Shown here in pieces: positions 53,302 through 61,731 of a DNA stretch of 64,000 bases (position 1 is its first letter; each line of letters begins with the position of its first letter). A model generated the notes under the pieces. That model made no database searches and was not told where the DNA came from. It saw nothing but the letters and a program-made list of their open reading frames with translations. A program made the translations under genes and the position numbers. Origin of the DNA: Verrucomicrobiaceae bacterium (GTDB lineage: Bacteria > Verrucomicrobiota > Verrucomicrobiia > Verrucomicrobiales > Verrucomicrobiaceae); assembly GCA_015075365.1 (NCBI GenBank), contig JABTUN010000001.1:744001-808000 (forward strand), in the 5' to 3' direction.

Positions 53302-53369
53302 GGCGGGCACCTCCAGGCGAATGTTGAATGTTGTTAAACTCGCATCGGAAAGCCGCCTTGGAGCTCAAA

Positions 53370-53393
53370 GAAGCATCCTTGATGCAACTTTAA
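53370..53393. promoter_or_regulatory. Operator-like site between gene set B and globin copy 2
   Basis: Read leftward: TTAAAG-T-TGCAT-CAAGGA-TGCTTC, the same half-site spacing as the sites at 13321 and 24844. It lies in the 228-bp gap between the divergent RidA-like and globin genes, so it could control both. GTTGTTAAA/TTTAACAAC arms also occur 60 bp apart around it. Confidence 0.45.
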
Positions 53394-53529
53394 CAACGGG
53401 CAGACCCATGGGCATATGTTGGCCTCCAGTGTGCCTTTGTTGCTCGATGGCGGCGCAAAATGTGGGCAACGAAGCATATCTTTCGCGCATAAGTAGCATC
53501 CACTGTGCATGTTTAATCAACCTCCAACC

Positions 53530-54126
53530 ATGAAGCTGATCCTGACCTCCCTCGCAACCATCACCGTCGTGATGACCCTGCTCGTACATGCCGCGCTCGC
53601 CGCCGATCCGGCCGCCGTTGCCTCCGAGTCCGCCACGAATACCGTCTGCCCTGTCACCGGCAAACCCGCCGATCCGGCGATCACCGCCGAGTATGAGGGC
53701 CGCAAGTGGTCCTTTGCGAAAGAAGCATGCAAAACGAAATGGCTGAAGGCCCGCGAGGACAGCCTGTATCAAAAACTCGGCGGCAAGGCGGCCATCGACG
53801 CCGTGGTGGACGCGTTTTACGTCAAAGTGCTGGCCGACAAGCGGGTGAATGACTTCTTTGCCGACGTGAGCATGGACAAGCAGCGCCGGAAGCAGAAGGA
53901 GTTCTTGTCGTTCGCCTTTGGCGGCCCGTTGCCGTGGACCGGCAAGGATATGCGCAAGGCGCACGAAGGCATGGGCCTCACCGAAGAGCATTTTAACGCC
54001 ATCGCTGAGAACCTCGTGGGCACCCTAAAGGACTTCAAAGTGAAGCAGGAACTCATCGACCAGGTCGTCGCCATTGCGGTTTCCACCAAGGATGATGTTT
54101 TGGGCCATCCCAAGAAGGCAAACTGA
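53530..54126 (+). CDS. Exported YHS-like + group I truncated hemoglobin, copy 2
   Basis: 198 residues from ATG 53530, exactly the length of copy 1 (an ATG seven codons upstream is open but not conserved). Most residues are identical to copy 1 by eye: the YHS-like part (CPVTGKPADPAITAEYEG) and the globin core (FLSFAFGGPLPWTGKDMRKA) match nearly perfectly, with changes concentrated in the signal peptide and near the proximal helices (DKQRRKQ for PKQHRKQ). Much closer to each other than the neighbouring gene sets are. Divergent from gene set B; a strong hairpin follows. Confidence 0.85.
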   Translation: MKLILTSLATITVVMTLLVHAALAADPAAVASESATNTVCPVTGKPADPAITAEYEGRKWSFAKEACKTKWLKAREDSLYQKLGGKAAIDAVVDAFYVKVLADKRVNDFFADVSMDKQRRKQKEFLSFAFGGPLPWTGKDMRKAHEGMGLTEEHFNAIAENLVGTLKDFKVKQELIDQVVAIAVSTKDDVLGHPKKAN

Positions 54127-54153
54127 GAGCCGTCCATCTCTCTATTGCTGATT

Positions 54154-54195
54154 GAACGCCGCAATAAGTGCCCGGAGTCACTTGTTGCGGCGTTC
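54154..54195 (+). terminator. Hairpin terminator of globin copy 2
   Basis: GAACGCCGCAA-x-AAGTG (54154-54170) pairs with CACTT-x-TTGCGGCGTTC (54179-54195) around an 8-nt loop, 27 bp after the globin stop. The stem is very strong but the tail (TAAATG) is T-poor. Confidence 0.65.
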
Positions 54196-54269
54196 TAAAT
54201 GACGCTATGGCGATTTCGGTTTAAACATGTTTTCTTATCAAAGTGGCTCGAATGACTGTCGCCACAGCT

Positions 54270-54302
54270 AAAGAAAAGCTCCCCTTCAAAGAAGAAGAGC
54301 TT
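54270..54302 (-). terminator. Leftward terminator after the DUF932 remnant
   Basis: Read leftward, AAGCTC and GAGCTT pair across a 15-nt loop and are followed by TTCTTT. It lies 6 bp past the stop of the DUF932 fragment, so it probably terminated the original gene. Confidence 0.6.
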
Positions 54303-54308
54303 CGCTTT

Positions 54309-54551
54309 TCACGCGGATAGGCCGACGTGAGTGTCCAGAAGGCCATGGAGGGCTTCGGTGCGTTTGGGCAGTTCGGCGAGGTTTCCGTCTTTCAGGGACT
54401 CGGTGAACGCGTTGAACAGGCTCCAGACGTTACGACCCTCAAAGGCATCATGACGGGGCTCGCGCCATTCATGAAGCACTTTCTGGATCAAACGGTTGGA
54501 GCACAGGTTCTTCTCGGAACTCGTGCTCCCGCGTGGCCGGTGACGGAGCAT
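54309..54551 (-). pseudogene. C-terminal fragment of a DUF932 (phage/plasmid-type) protein
   Basis: The last ~65 codons read CSNRLIQKVLHEWREPRHDA, then FEGRNVWSLFNAFTESLKDG and LPKRTEALHGLLD, the C-terminal pattern of DUF932 proteins (NxWxLFNAxTE). The codons before it belong to the 176-bp element, so the N-terminal ~250 residues are missing and the junction falls near 54520. DUF932 genes are typical plasmid or phage cargo, so this marks another piece of mobile DNA. Confidence 0.65.
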
Positions 54552-54697
54552 GGGCCAGTCCTCGTGGAAAGGAGGGGAGGAACTGGCCCTGCATCCGGCA
54601 TCGGTGGCACGGCCAAGGGAGGCCGGGGCAACGGCTGGTCTGCCATTCGGACGAAGAAGGAGCCGATGCCAGACGGGCCGTTGGCGGTGGGGGAGGG
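54522..54697 (+). repeat. 176-bp dispersed element, copy 2; candidate structured RNA
   Basis: Gapless match to 6514-6689. Helices: closing stem 54526-54532 with 54687-54693 (two G-U pairs replace copy 1's G-C pairs), hairpin 54552-54563 with 54577-54589 (A-U and G-C where copy 1 has G-U), long hairpin 54629-54683 (unchanged stem). Its left edge abuts the truncated DUF932 gene. Downstream, 54698-54901 holds nothing I can name. Confidence 0.7.
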
Positions 54698-54901
54698 CAC
54701 ACGTGCATGGGTGAACGCTGCCAGAGCGTTATGGAAGGCGGCGCCTGCGATCACTGATGCACCAAGAACAGCGGTGGCGTGAGCTGGACCGAAGATCGAG
54801 CGTGCCGAGGCGTGTCGAAAGTGAGGGGCGTTGCGGGGAAACCTCCCCGCTCGAAGGGGGAGCGGCCCACGAAGTCGCCGCGAGGGGAAGGCTTTCCCCA
54901 T

Positions 54902-57739
54902 CTACTTCACCAGCTTGAAAGTGGTGCCGGTGTTCGACTCGATCATCCCATTTTGGGTGAACTGAAAGATGAACTCCCTGCCGACCAAAGCAGCCGCGCT
55001 TCGCTCGCACAGACGAACAAATGCCGGTGTCCCCATGGTTCTGTGCCAGCCTTGAGAGCCGACGTAGATGCGGGCACCCTGCCGGTTGGGAAGCACTCCT
55101 CCATTGCCTTCATAGATGGCGCGGCAAACATTCACGACCTTCCCATCTGGTGAGAGTTCGCGATACGTTCGATGCCAGGTGAGGGTTCCCGCGAAACTGA
55201 TCTCATCGGTGAACTCGATTTGCCCCAAATCCTTGGCACGAGTGACTGCGACAAAGCAAGGCTTGGGAACGCTAATCGGCACGCCCTGTGGTTGTTGTGC
55301 GGCTCCAGCAGCCGGAGCCTTCGGTGACTGCTTACTGTTGGTCACATCATAGACCTTGGCCCGCTGCGACGTGATGGAGAGCGTCTTCCCAGCCTCTTTC
55401 AGTCGCAGCGTGAGGTCTGCACGCCCCTTGTGCCATTCACCGGCTTCGTTTTCGTTGTAGAACTCGATCGTGTATTCTGCCTGCCAAAGTCCGCCTTCCT
55501 GGACAATGCGGATCTCACCAATGATCTTTTCGCTGCCCACTGGCCACTTGGCTCGATGCGCTTGTTCGTCAGCACCAATCGCATCTCTCGTCAGCAAGCC
55601 CTTGTCGAGGAAGTCCACCATCGCTTCATAGTCTGCGATCATGCCTTGAAGGTCGCCTTTTGAGGCTTTGGCATGATGCTCAGAGACAAACGCTTTCACA
55701 TCACTTGCCGAGATGGCTGGCGGAGGAGGGGGCGCAGGAGGCTGAGGTGGCGGTGCGACCTCTGTCACTTTCTGAGGAGGCGGCTCGTGGGGCTTCTCGA
55801 TGGCCTTCGTCACAATCATCACGGACGTGCCCTGGGTTAAGTCCAAGAGTTGAGGCGTGGGAAGTTCGGGAAGCTTGGCAGGAAGTGGCGAGCTAGCCGT
55901 TTTGATGGTGGTCCACCAATTGCGGGTGGTCTCAGGTTTCCACTCGGACATGTTTCCAGGTTCCCAATAGTGAAGGCTTGAGGCCACATCGCCTGCCTGG
56001 ACACTGCCATCATGGGTCTGAACGATAAAAACACCCTGGCGGCCCTTCCACTCCAGCAAGCGGGCGAGCGCACGCACTTGATTGTAGTCCGGCCCAACCA
56101 CTCGATCATTTAGCGGATTCTTTAGAGGGGCGTAGATCATCAGGCAAAGCTGCTTGTCTTTGACCTGAGTGCTCCAACCCGTGTTTTCAATCTCATCGAC
56201 CGGGAACGGCATCTCCACTTCAAAGACGAGGTCGGGGCAGGTCGTCTGCTTCATGAAAGTCACCTCGATCTTTCCATTCATGAGGCGCATCAGCTTCGAG
56301 CCATCATCTGAGCAAAGAATCTTGTCGCCTTCGTCCACGCCAAAAGACTTGAGACCAAAGGAGATGGGCACGCTGGGGTGTGTGAAGGCACAGACACTCT
56401 GGCCGGACAACTGCCAGGGGCCGTCTGGTTCACGGCGCGACGGCGGAACAGCCGATGTGATCAGGGTGCGCACTCCGAGCTTCCAATGCGTCTGGCCCGG
56501 CCAAGTCTCCCTTGAGCCTTCCTTCCAAAGCCTTTTGCTGATGTCGTCGAGCTTCTTGTATGCCGGGGAATCTTCCAACGGCAATAGCACGAGCTTGTCG
56601 AGATCGAAAGCCAGAGGGGCTTCATCATCAGGAAAAAAGGCAAGTTCTCCAGCCTGCCACCAGTGGAGATCACCTCCCGGCACGTCTCTTCCAGGCGGAC
56701 GCGGTAACTCGATGGCCCTGCTTTCGGCAATTCGCAAAATCCACACACGGCGCGACTTTCCTTCGCCAATCGTGCAGGCGATGGATTTCTGATCAGGAGA
56801 CCAGGACAGATTCCCATGAGGAAATGCAGGAACCTGAATGGACGCGGTTTTGGTGAACCGATGAAGATCGAAAATGCCAATCGCGGGCTGCGATCCGGCC
56901 GCATCTCCAAAAGCGACCATCACGTCGTCTGGCGACAGGGCAACGGGGCAATCCCTCTGCACTTGAGGGATGACTTTGGTGAAGTCCGGTTGGATTTCGC
57001 CGATCTTGGCCGACTTGATGTCTTTGGGCGGATCATAGCGAAACGGCGGGGGGGCCGGTGGAACTGGAGCAATGGAAGGAGCCGCGACCACAGGAGGTGG
57101 GTCAATCACCGGAGCTCGACCGAGGAATGAGATGGGAGACGCCAGAAGGAGTGCCGCCATCACGGAGACCCCCATTTTGACCCATCGCAGCCAGGGAAAA
57201 ATCGCTGGCAACGTGTCCGCCGAAGCGGCCGTCCAGTTCCTGAGAGCTACCTGCCCCCCGATCAACCCTCCAACAAAACCACACAGCACGCTAGGAAGCA
57301 GGGCTGCGAGGCTGACCGAAAAGACAAGCCACATTCGCGAGCGCAGTGCCCGATCCAGAGAGGCGCTGTCCGCCCCGCTGGCGTCCCATGTTGCCAACGC
57401 GGTAAGGACTGCTCCCGCCCATAGAGCGCAGAAGACACCCGCTTGAATACCAAGGCGGCCCGCCTCGCCCGGCGCATGGAACCGTGACGTGAACTCCTTC
57501 CGGGCAAGAATTACGGTCACCAGCGCTGAGATCACCGACAGCGCCAAAATCAAAACGAGTTGAAGCTGCGTGCCGGCGATAAAGCCAGGTATGGTCACAA
57601 TGGAACTTCTAAAGAGCGCCACCGAAAGCCCAGTGACTGCTCCCGTGATGAGTGCCATCAGAGAGGCTTTGTCCGTGATAAGAGAGGTGCCTGAATCCTT
57701 CACGGGCCGATGACTATCACACGGCTGCCAGTCCGACAA
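54902..57739 (-). CDS. Multi-pass membrane protein with propeller-like and C-terminal domains
   Basis: 945 residues, family not recognised. Start uncertain: the frame opens at a TTG (57739) overlapping the upstream gene, and MALITG (57658) is an alternative. Residues about 28-220 hold five transmembrane helices (for example LQLVLILALSVISALVTVIL, LGIQAGVFCALWAGAVL). Then comes a WD40/TolB-like region (VALSPDDVMVAFGDAAGSQP, GNLSWSPDQKSIACTIGEGK, ILRIAESRAIELP), a proline-rich linker (PPPQPPAPPPPPAISASD), an NTF2-like-looking segment (FVSEHHAKASKGDLQGMIAD, WQAEYTIEFYNENEAGEW) and a final beta-rich domain. Probably a sensor or scaffold at the membrane. It overlaps the helix-turn-helix gene by 23 bp. 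Confidence 0.6.
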   Translation of the reverse strand: MSDWQPCDSHRPVKDSGTSLITDKASLMALITGAVTGLSVALFRSSIVTIPGFIAGTQLQLVLILALSVISALVTVILARKEFTSRFHAPGEAGRLGIQAGVFCALWAGAVLTALATWDASGADSASLDRALRSRMWLVFSVSLAALLPSVLCGFVGGLIGGQVALRNWTAASADTLPAIFPWLRWVKMGVSVMAALLLASPISFLGRAPVIDPPPVVAAPSIAPVPPAPPPFRYDPPKDIKSAKIGEIQPDFTKVIPQVQRDCPVALSPDDVMVAFGDAAGSQPAIGIFDLHRFTKTASIQVPAFPHGNLSWSPDQKSIACTIGEGKSRRVWILRIAESRAIELPRPPGRDVPGGDLHWWQAGELAFFPDDEAPLAFDLDKLVLLPLEDSPAYKKLDDISKRLWKEGSRETWPGQTHWKLGVRTLITSAVPPSRREPDGPWQLSGQSVCAFTHPSVPISFGLKSFGVDEGDKILCSDDGSKLMRLMNGKIEVTFMKQTTCPDLVFEVEMPFPVDEIENTGWSTQVKDKQLCLMIYAPLKNPLNDRVVGPDYNQVRALARLLEWKGRQGVFIVQTHDGSVQAGDVASSLHYWEPGNMSEWKPETTRNWWTTIKTASSPLPAKLPELPTPQLLDLTQGTSVMIVTKAIEKPHEPPPQKVTEVAPPPQPPAPPPPPAISASDVKAFVSEHHAKASKGDLQGMIADYEAMVDFLDKGLLTRDAIGADEQAHRAKWPVGSEKIIGEIRIVQEGGLWQAEYTIEFYNENEAGEWHKGRADLTLRLKEAGKTLSITSQRAKVYDVTNSKQSPKAPAAGAAQQPQGVPISVPKPCFVAVTRAKDLGQIEFTDEISFAGTLTWHRTYRELSPDGKVVNVCRAIYEGNGGVLPNRQGARIYVGSQGWHRTMGTPAFVRLCERSAAALVGREFIFQFTQNGMIESNTGTTFKLVK

Positions 57740-58184
57740 CCGGAGTGTCAGTCACCAGTTGCTGCACTTTTGCGAGCATGGCCGGGGAGGGTTTCGCCAC
57801 GCCGTGCTCCCATTCGCGGACATTTTTCGCGATGACCTGAATCCTCCGACCAAAGGCAAACTGGCTCAACCCCATGATCCTTCGAGCCATCAAGACTTGG
57901 TCAGCCGGGGTTTGGACAGCCACCGGATACGAGCCGAGGAAACCGATGAGGCGTGGCCAAAAGGAGGCCGTCGGAGCCACCTCGTCACGTTCCCAACGTT
58001 CATAGTGTTCGCGCAAAGTGTTCAGACGTTCAGCGGCCTGAACCTGGGTCAATTTCAAGACCAGCCTTCGAGACCGCAGGTGCTGCCCCAAGGTTACCGG
58101 CCTGATTTTGAACCCCTTCTGAACGAGCTTGCGCAACCTGACCGCCGTTCTGGAGGCCTTGAGGGTGAAGTAGCAAAATGGCAA
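57717..58184 (-). CDS. Protein with two helix-turn-helix (XRE-like) segments
   Basis: Up to 155 residues; the first codon is a TTG and the true start may be further in. Two similar helix-turn-helix regions: LGQHLRSRRLVLKLTQVQAAERLN then EHYERWERDEVAP, and VLMARRIMGLSQFAFGRRIQVIAKNVREWEHGVAKPS. Both have the R-x-x-LGLSQ...W-E-x-G pattern of XRE-type proteins, arranged as an internal duplication. It is probably the regulator of the membrane protein downstream, and it is divergent from the cyclase-like gene (17-bp gap), so it may control both directions. Confidence 0.65.
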   Translation of the reverse strand: MPFCYFTLKASRTAVRLRKLVQKGFKIRPVTLGQHLRSRRLVLKLTQVQAAERLNTLREHYERWERDEVAPTASFWPRLIGFLGSYPVAVQTPADQVLMARRIMGLSQFAFGRRIQVIAKNVREWEHGVAKPSPAMLAKVQQLVTDTPVVGLAAV

Positions 58185-58201
58185 AATAGGATGAAACTGG
58201 C

Positions 58202-59176
58202 TTGAACGGCTCGGCGGAACATTTGCGCAAATGCCTCCGCCTCTTTTTGAGTGTGGACATCGCCGGTTCTACGGCCTTCAAATCCAGCCGTCCGAGCGAG
58301 GTGCAGCCTTGGCTGCCCACTCTTTACCGCTTCTTCAGCGAGTTCCCCATCCAACTCGCAAATCGCTACCAGTCCAACGAGCCATCTCCGCGCCTTTGGA
58401 AAACGCTGGGAGATGAAATTGTGTTCGTTACGGAGATCACCGACCACCGGCAGGTCAGCAGCCACCTCTGCCGTTTCCGCGACGCCATTTCCCACTATCG
58501 TGAAGTCGTAAAGGAAGCCGACAAGAAGCTCGACCTCAAAGGAGCTGCATGGTTGGCCGGCTTTCCGGTCGGCAACACCATGCTCACCCTCCGGCATGGC
58601 AGGAACAACACGCAAGAAATGGAGGACTTTGTCGGCCCCAGCATCGATTGCGGCTTTCGCCTCAGCAAGCACGCTTCGCCGCGCAAGTTTGTGATCTCCG
58701 TCGAAACCGCGCTGATGGTGGCAGGAACAGGGCACAAGTCGCATGACAAACCGGCTGTCCACGCAGAGCGGGGCGAGGAACTCAAAGGCATTCTCGGCGG
58801 ACGTCCTTATCCGAAGCTCTGGATTGAGGTTCCCTTCCGCGATGGAGAAAAACTTCACAAGCTGGAGGAAACGCTCTTCGATCCCCCACACCCGCCACCA
58901 GATAAGGACGTGTTCGACTACTGCAAACTTTTTATCCAGGAGCATGGCAGCCCGCTGTTTCAGCCGTTCATCTCCGGGGATTCTGACTTCTCCGAAGAGC
59001 CTCCCGGATTCCCTGAAAACCTGGAAATCGCATGCGCACTTTGGAAGAACTTGGTGCCAACATCGGATGGAGAACCCAAGCACAAGAGAGCCTCGCTCCC
59101 CGAACAGCAGGTGAAGAAACAGATTGCCCAACTGGCCGGACCACCCCGACGAGAGGTGGGGAAAAAGCGACGATGA
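58202..59176 (+). CDS. Class III nucleotidyl cyclase-like protein
   Basis: 324 residues from a TTG at 58202. LFLSVDIAGSTAFKSS near residue 14 matches the first metal-binding Asp segment of class III cyclases (DIxGST), and LWKTLGDEIVFVTEI near residue 65 matches the second (GDE). FVGPSIDCGFRLSKHASPRKFVISVETAL completes the fold. No sensor or transmembrane part is fused. The C-terminal ~100 residues are not recognisable. Similar stand-alone cyclases make cyclic pyrimidines in Pycsar defence, but no standard Pycsar effector lies downstream and base specificity cannot be read from the sequence. The propeller protein is the only candidate partner. Confidence 0.6.
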   Translation: MNGSAEHLRKCLRLFLSVDIAGSTAFKSSRPSEVQPWLPTLYRFFSEFPIQLANRYQSNEPSPRLWKTLGDEIVFVTEITDHRQVSSHLCRFRDAISHYREVVKEADKKLDLKGAAWLAGFPVGNTMLTLRHGRNNTQEMEDFVGPSIDCGFRLSKHASPRKFVISVETALMVAGTGHKSHDKPAVHAERGEELKGILGGRPYPKLWIEVPFRDGEKLHKLEETLFDPPHPPPDKDVFDYCKLFIQEHGSPLFQPFISGDSDFSEEPPGFPENLEIACALWKNLVPTSDGEPKHKRASLPEQQVKKQIAQLAGPPRREVGKKRR

Positions 59177-59271
59177 AAAATCCGTTAGCCGCCAAGTCAG
59201 GCAGGCAAGCCCAGCCTGTTCATTACGAGAGTAAAAAACTGCGATGCCTACGTTCACTGTGCTAGGCCTGC

Positions 59272-60576
59272 ATGAAACCTAACCTTCTCGCTCTTTTCGC
59301 GTGCTCAGCCTGCCTCCATGCTGAGCCACCGCTGGACTTGTTCATCGACAAGGAGCGTCCATCCTTGATCCAGCTCTACGAGCACCTGCACGCGAACCCG
59401 GAGCTGTCGTTTCAGGAGAAGAAAACGAGTGCGCGGATGGCGCAGGAGATTCGCGCGCTGGGATTTGAGGTGACGGAAAAGGTCGGCGGATTCGGCGTGG
59501 TCGCTGTTTTGAAGAACGGACCGGGCAAAACGGTGCTCGTGCGCACAGATCTCGACGGTTTGCCCGTGCGTGAGATCGGCTCGGTGCCTTATGTCAGCAA
59601 AGCGACGACCAAGGACGATGCGGGCAACGAAGTCTCCGTCATGCATGCCTGCGGTCACGACATGCACATGACCTGCTGGGTCGGCGCCGCGCGTGCGCTC
59701 GCCGCATTCAAAGGTCAATGGAAGGGCACGCTCGTTTTCATCGCGCAACCGGCCGAAGAGCGCGGCATGGGCGCGCTGGCGATGATCGAGGACGGTTTGT
59801 TCAAGCGCTTCCCGAAGCCGGATGTGTGCCTCGCGCTGCATTGCGACGCCGGACTGCCCGCTGGGAGCGTCGGTTTCACCAGCGGCCCGGCCACGGCGAG
59901 CACGGACACGGTGGACATCGTCATCAAAGGCATCGGCGGCCACGGTGCGATGCCGAACACGACCAAAGACCCCATCGTGCTCGCCTCGCAGATCGTACTG
60001 GCGTTTCAAACCATCGACAGCCGCGAATTGCATCCCGTAGAGCCGGTGGTGGTCACCGTGGGCAAATTCAACGGCGGCACGAAGCACAACATCATTCCCG
60101 ACAAGGTCGAACTCGGCCTCACCGTGCGCACGACGAGCCCCGAAACGCGCACGCAGGTGCTCGAAGCGATCAAACGCATCTGCCGCGGACACGCGCTCGC
60201 GGCCGGATTGCCGGAGAATCTCATGCCGGAGGTGAAACTCACCGGTCCAGGCACGCCATCGCTCTTCAACGATCCCGAACTCACCGCGCGCGTGAGCCAG
60301 GTGTGGGCCGAAAGCTTTGGCAAAGCCAGCGTGATCGAGCGCAAGGCCACCATGGCAGGCGAGGACTTCTCCCGCTACACGATGACACCGGAGAAAATCC
60401 CCGTCTTCCTCGCGTGGATCGGCACCGTGGCACCGGAAAAGATCGAGAAGGCGAACAAGACCGGCGAGGCGCTGCCGAGCCTGCATTCGCCCTTCTACCG
60501 CCCCGAACCCGCGCCCTCGATCACCTTTGGCGTCAAGGCGATGACGCTGGCGGTAATGAATGAACTTAATCGTTGA
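59272..60576 (+). CDS. M20-family amidohydrolase (IAA-amino acid hydrolase-like)
   Basis: 434 residues, signal peptide (MKPNLLALFACSACLHAE). Zinc-site blocks VMHACGHDMHM and QPAEERGMGALAMIEDGLF, then the lid-domain region GIGGHGAMPNTTKDPIVLAS and NIIPDKVELGLTVRTTSPETR, and MAGEDFSRYT near the end (third metal-site block). This subfamily cleaves N-acyl amino acids or amide conjugates. Periplasmic. Not obviously linked to denitrification; followed 5 bp later by the beta-lactamase-like gene. Confidence 0.9.
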   Translation: MKPNLLALFACSACLHAEPPLDLFIDKERPSLIQLYEHLHANPELSFQEKKTSARMAQEIRALGFEVTEKVGGFGVVAVLKNGPGKTVLVRTDLDGLPVREIGSVPYVSKATTKDDAGNEVSVMHACGHDMHMTCWVGAARALAAFKGQWKGTLVFIAQPAEERGMGALAMIEDGLFKRFPKPDVCLALHCDAGLPAGSVGFTSGPATASTDTVDIVIKGIGGHGAMPNTTKDPIVLASQIVLAFQTIDSRELHPVEPVVVTVGKFNGGTKHNIIPDKVELGLTVRTTSPETRTQVLEAIKRICRGHALAAGLPENLMPEVKLTGPGTPSLFNDPELTARVSQVWAESFGKASVIERKATMAGEDFSRYTMTPEKIPVFLAWIGTVAPEKIEKANKTGEALPSLHSPFYRPEPAPSITFGVKAMTLAVMNELNR

Positions 60577-60581
60577 AGCGC

Positions 60582-61670
60582 ATGAACCGTCGCTCACTCA
60601 TGGCCTTGCTCGCCGGCATCGCGGCGACGAAAAGCCGCAGCGCCACTCCCACCCGCATGCAATCCGCCCTCCAGATCATCCAGACTCAAATCGACAACGG
60701 CACGCTGCATTCCGCCGTGCTGCATGTGCGCCGTGGCGATCGGGTGACGCAGCATGTGTTCGGCAAAGCAGAGCCGGATTCGATGTTCTTGCTCGGCTCG
60801 ATCACCAAACCGCTCGCGGTGGCTCTGCCGGTGATGATTTTGGTGGATCGTGGTGAGTTGAAGCTCTCCGACCACGCCGTGAAATACCTGCCCGAGTTCA
60901 ACGAAAGCGCGCGCAAAGACATCACCATCGAGCAACTGCTCACGCACACCTCCGGCCTGCCGGATCAGTTGGAGAACAACAACGAGCTGCGCTCACGCCA
61001 CGCACCACTTTCGGCATTCGTGAAGGGTGCGATGCGCACGCCCCTGCTCTTCGCTCCGGGCGCGCAGTATCATTATCAGAGCATGGGCATCCTGCTCGCT
61101 GCCGAGATCGTGGAGCGCGTGACGAAGACAGCACTACCGGACTTCCTGCAGCAGCATGTTTTCACCCCGCTCGGCATGACACGCAGCGTGCTCGGCCTCG
61201 GCCAATTCAAGAAGTCTGACATGGTGCCGATGCAAACCGAGCACGCCGCGCCCGAGGCCGGCGGTGGCGACCCGAAAGCCCGCGAATGGGACTGGAACAG
61301 CGATTACTGGCGGAATCTCGGCGCGCCTTGGGGTGGAGCGCACAGCAGCGCAGCGGATGTGGCGATGTTTCTGCGCCTTTTCCTGCATCCCGAAGGCACC
61401 GTGCTTCGTGAGGACGCCGCACGCCTCATGATTCGTGATCACACCCCGACGCTGTCAGCGCATCGCGGCATCGGGTTCATGGTCGGGCCCGTAGGACTCG
61501 GCAAAGGCTGTTCCGCCCGTGCTTTTGGCCACAGCGGCTCCACCGGCACGCTCGCCTGGGCCGATCCGGCCACGGACACGTCCTTCGTGCTGCTCACGTC
61601 CTTGCCGAAAAATGTCTCCGGAGAGTTGATCCTGTATCCGGTGTCTGATGCGGTGTCGTCGCAGGCATGA
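60582..61670 (+). CDS. Serine beta-lactamase/esterase-family hydrolase
   Basis: 362 residues from ATG 60582; a TTG three codons earlier is also open. Tat-like signal (MNRRSLMALLAGIAATKSR). Motifs of the class C/AmpC-like family: SITK (SxxK nucleophile, in MFLLGSITKPLAVALPVMIL), YQS (YxN-equivalent, with Ser for Asn) near PGAQYHYQSMGILLAAEIVE, and HSG (in FGHSGSTGTLAW). Substrates may be esters, peptides or amides rather than antibiotics. Clearly paired with the M20 gene upstream. Confidence 0.85.
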   Translation: MNRRSLMALLAGIAATKSRSATPTRMQSALQIIQTQIDNGTLHSAVLHVRRGDRVTQHVFGKAEPDSMFLLGSITKPLAVALPVMILVDRGELKLSDHAVKYLPEFNESARKDITIEQLLTHTSGLPDQLENNNELRSRHAPLSAFVKGAMRTPLLFAPGAQYHYQSMGILLAAEIVERVTKTALPDFLQQHVFTPLGMTRSVLGLGQFKKSDMVPMQTEHAAPEAGGGDPKAREWDWNSDYWRNLGAPWGGAHSSAADVAMFLRLFLHPEGTVLREDAARLMIRDHTPTLSAHRGIGFMVGPVGLGKGCSARAFGHSGSTGTLAWADPATDTSFVLLTSLPKNVSGELILYPVSDAVSSQA

Positions 61671-61731
61671 TCGCGCTGGATTTTGCCATGCCTGATGTGG
61701 GAATATCCCATACCGGCCGCTCGTACTCGCT

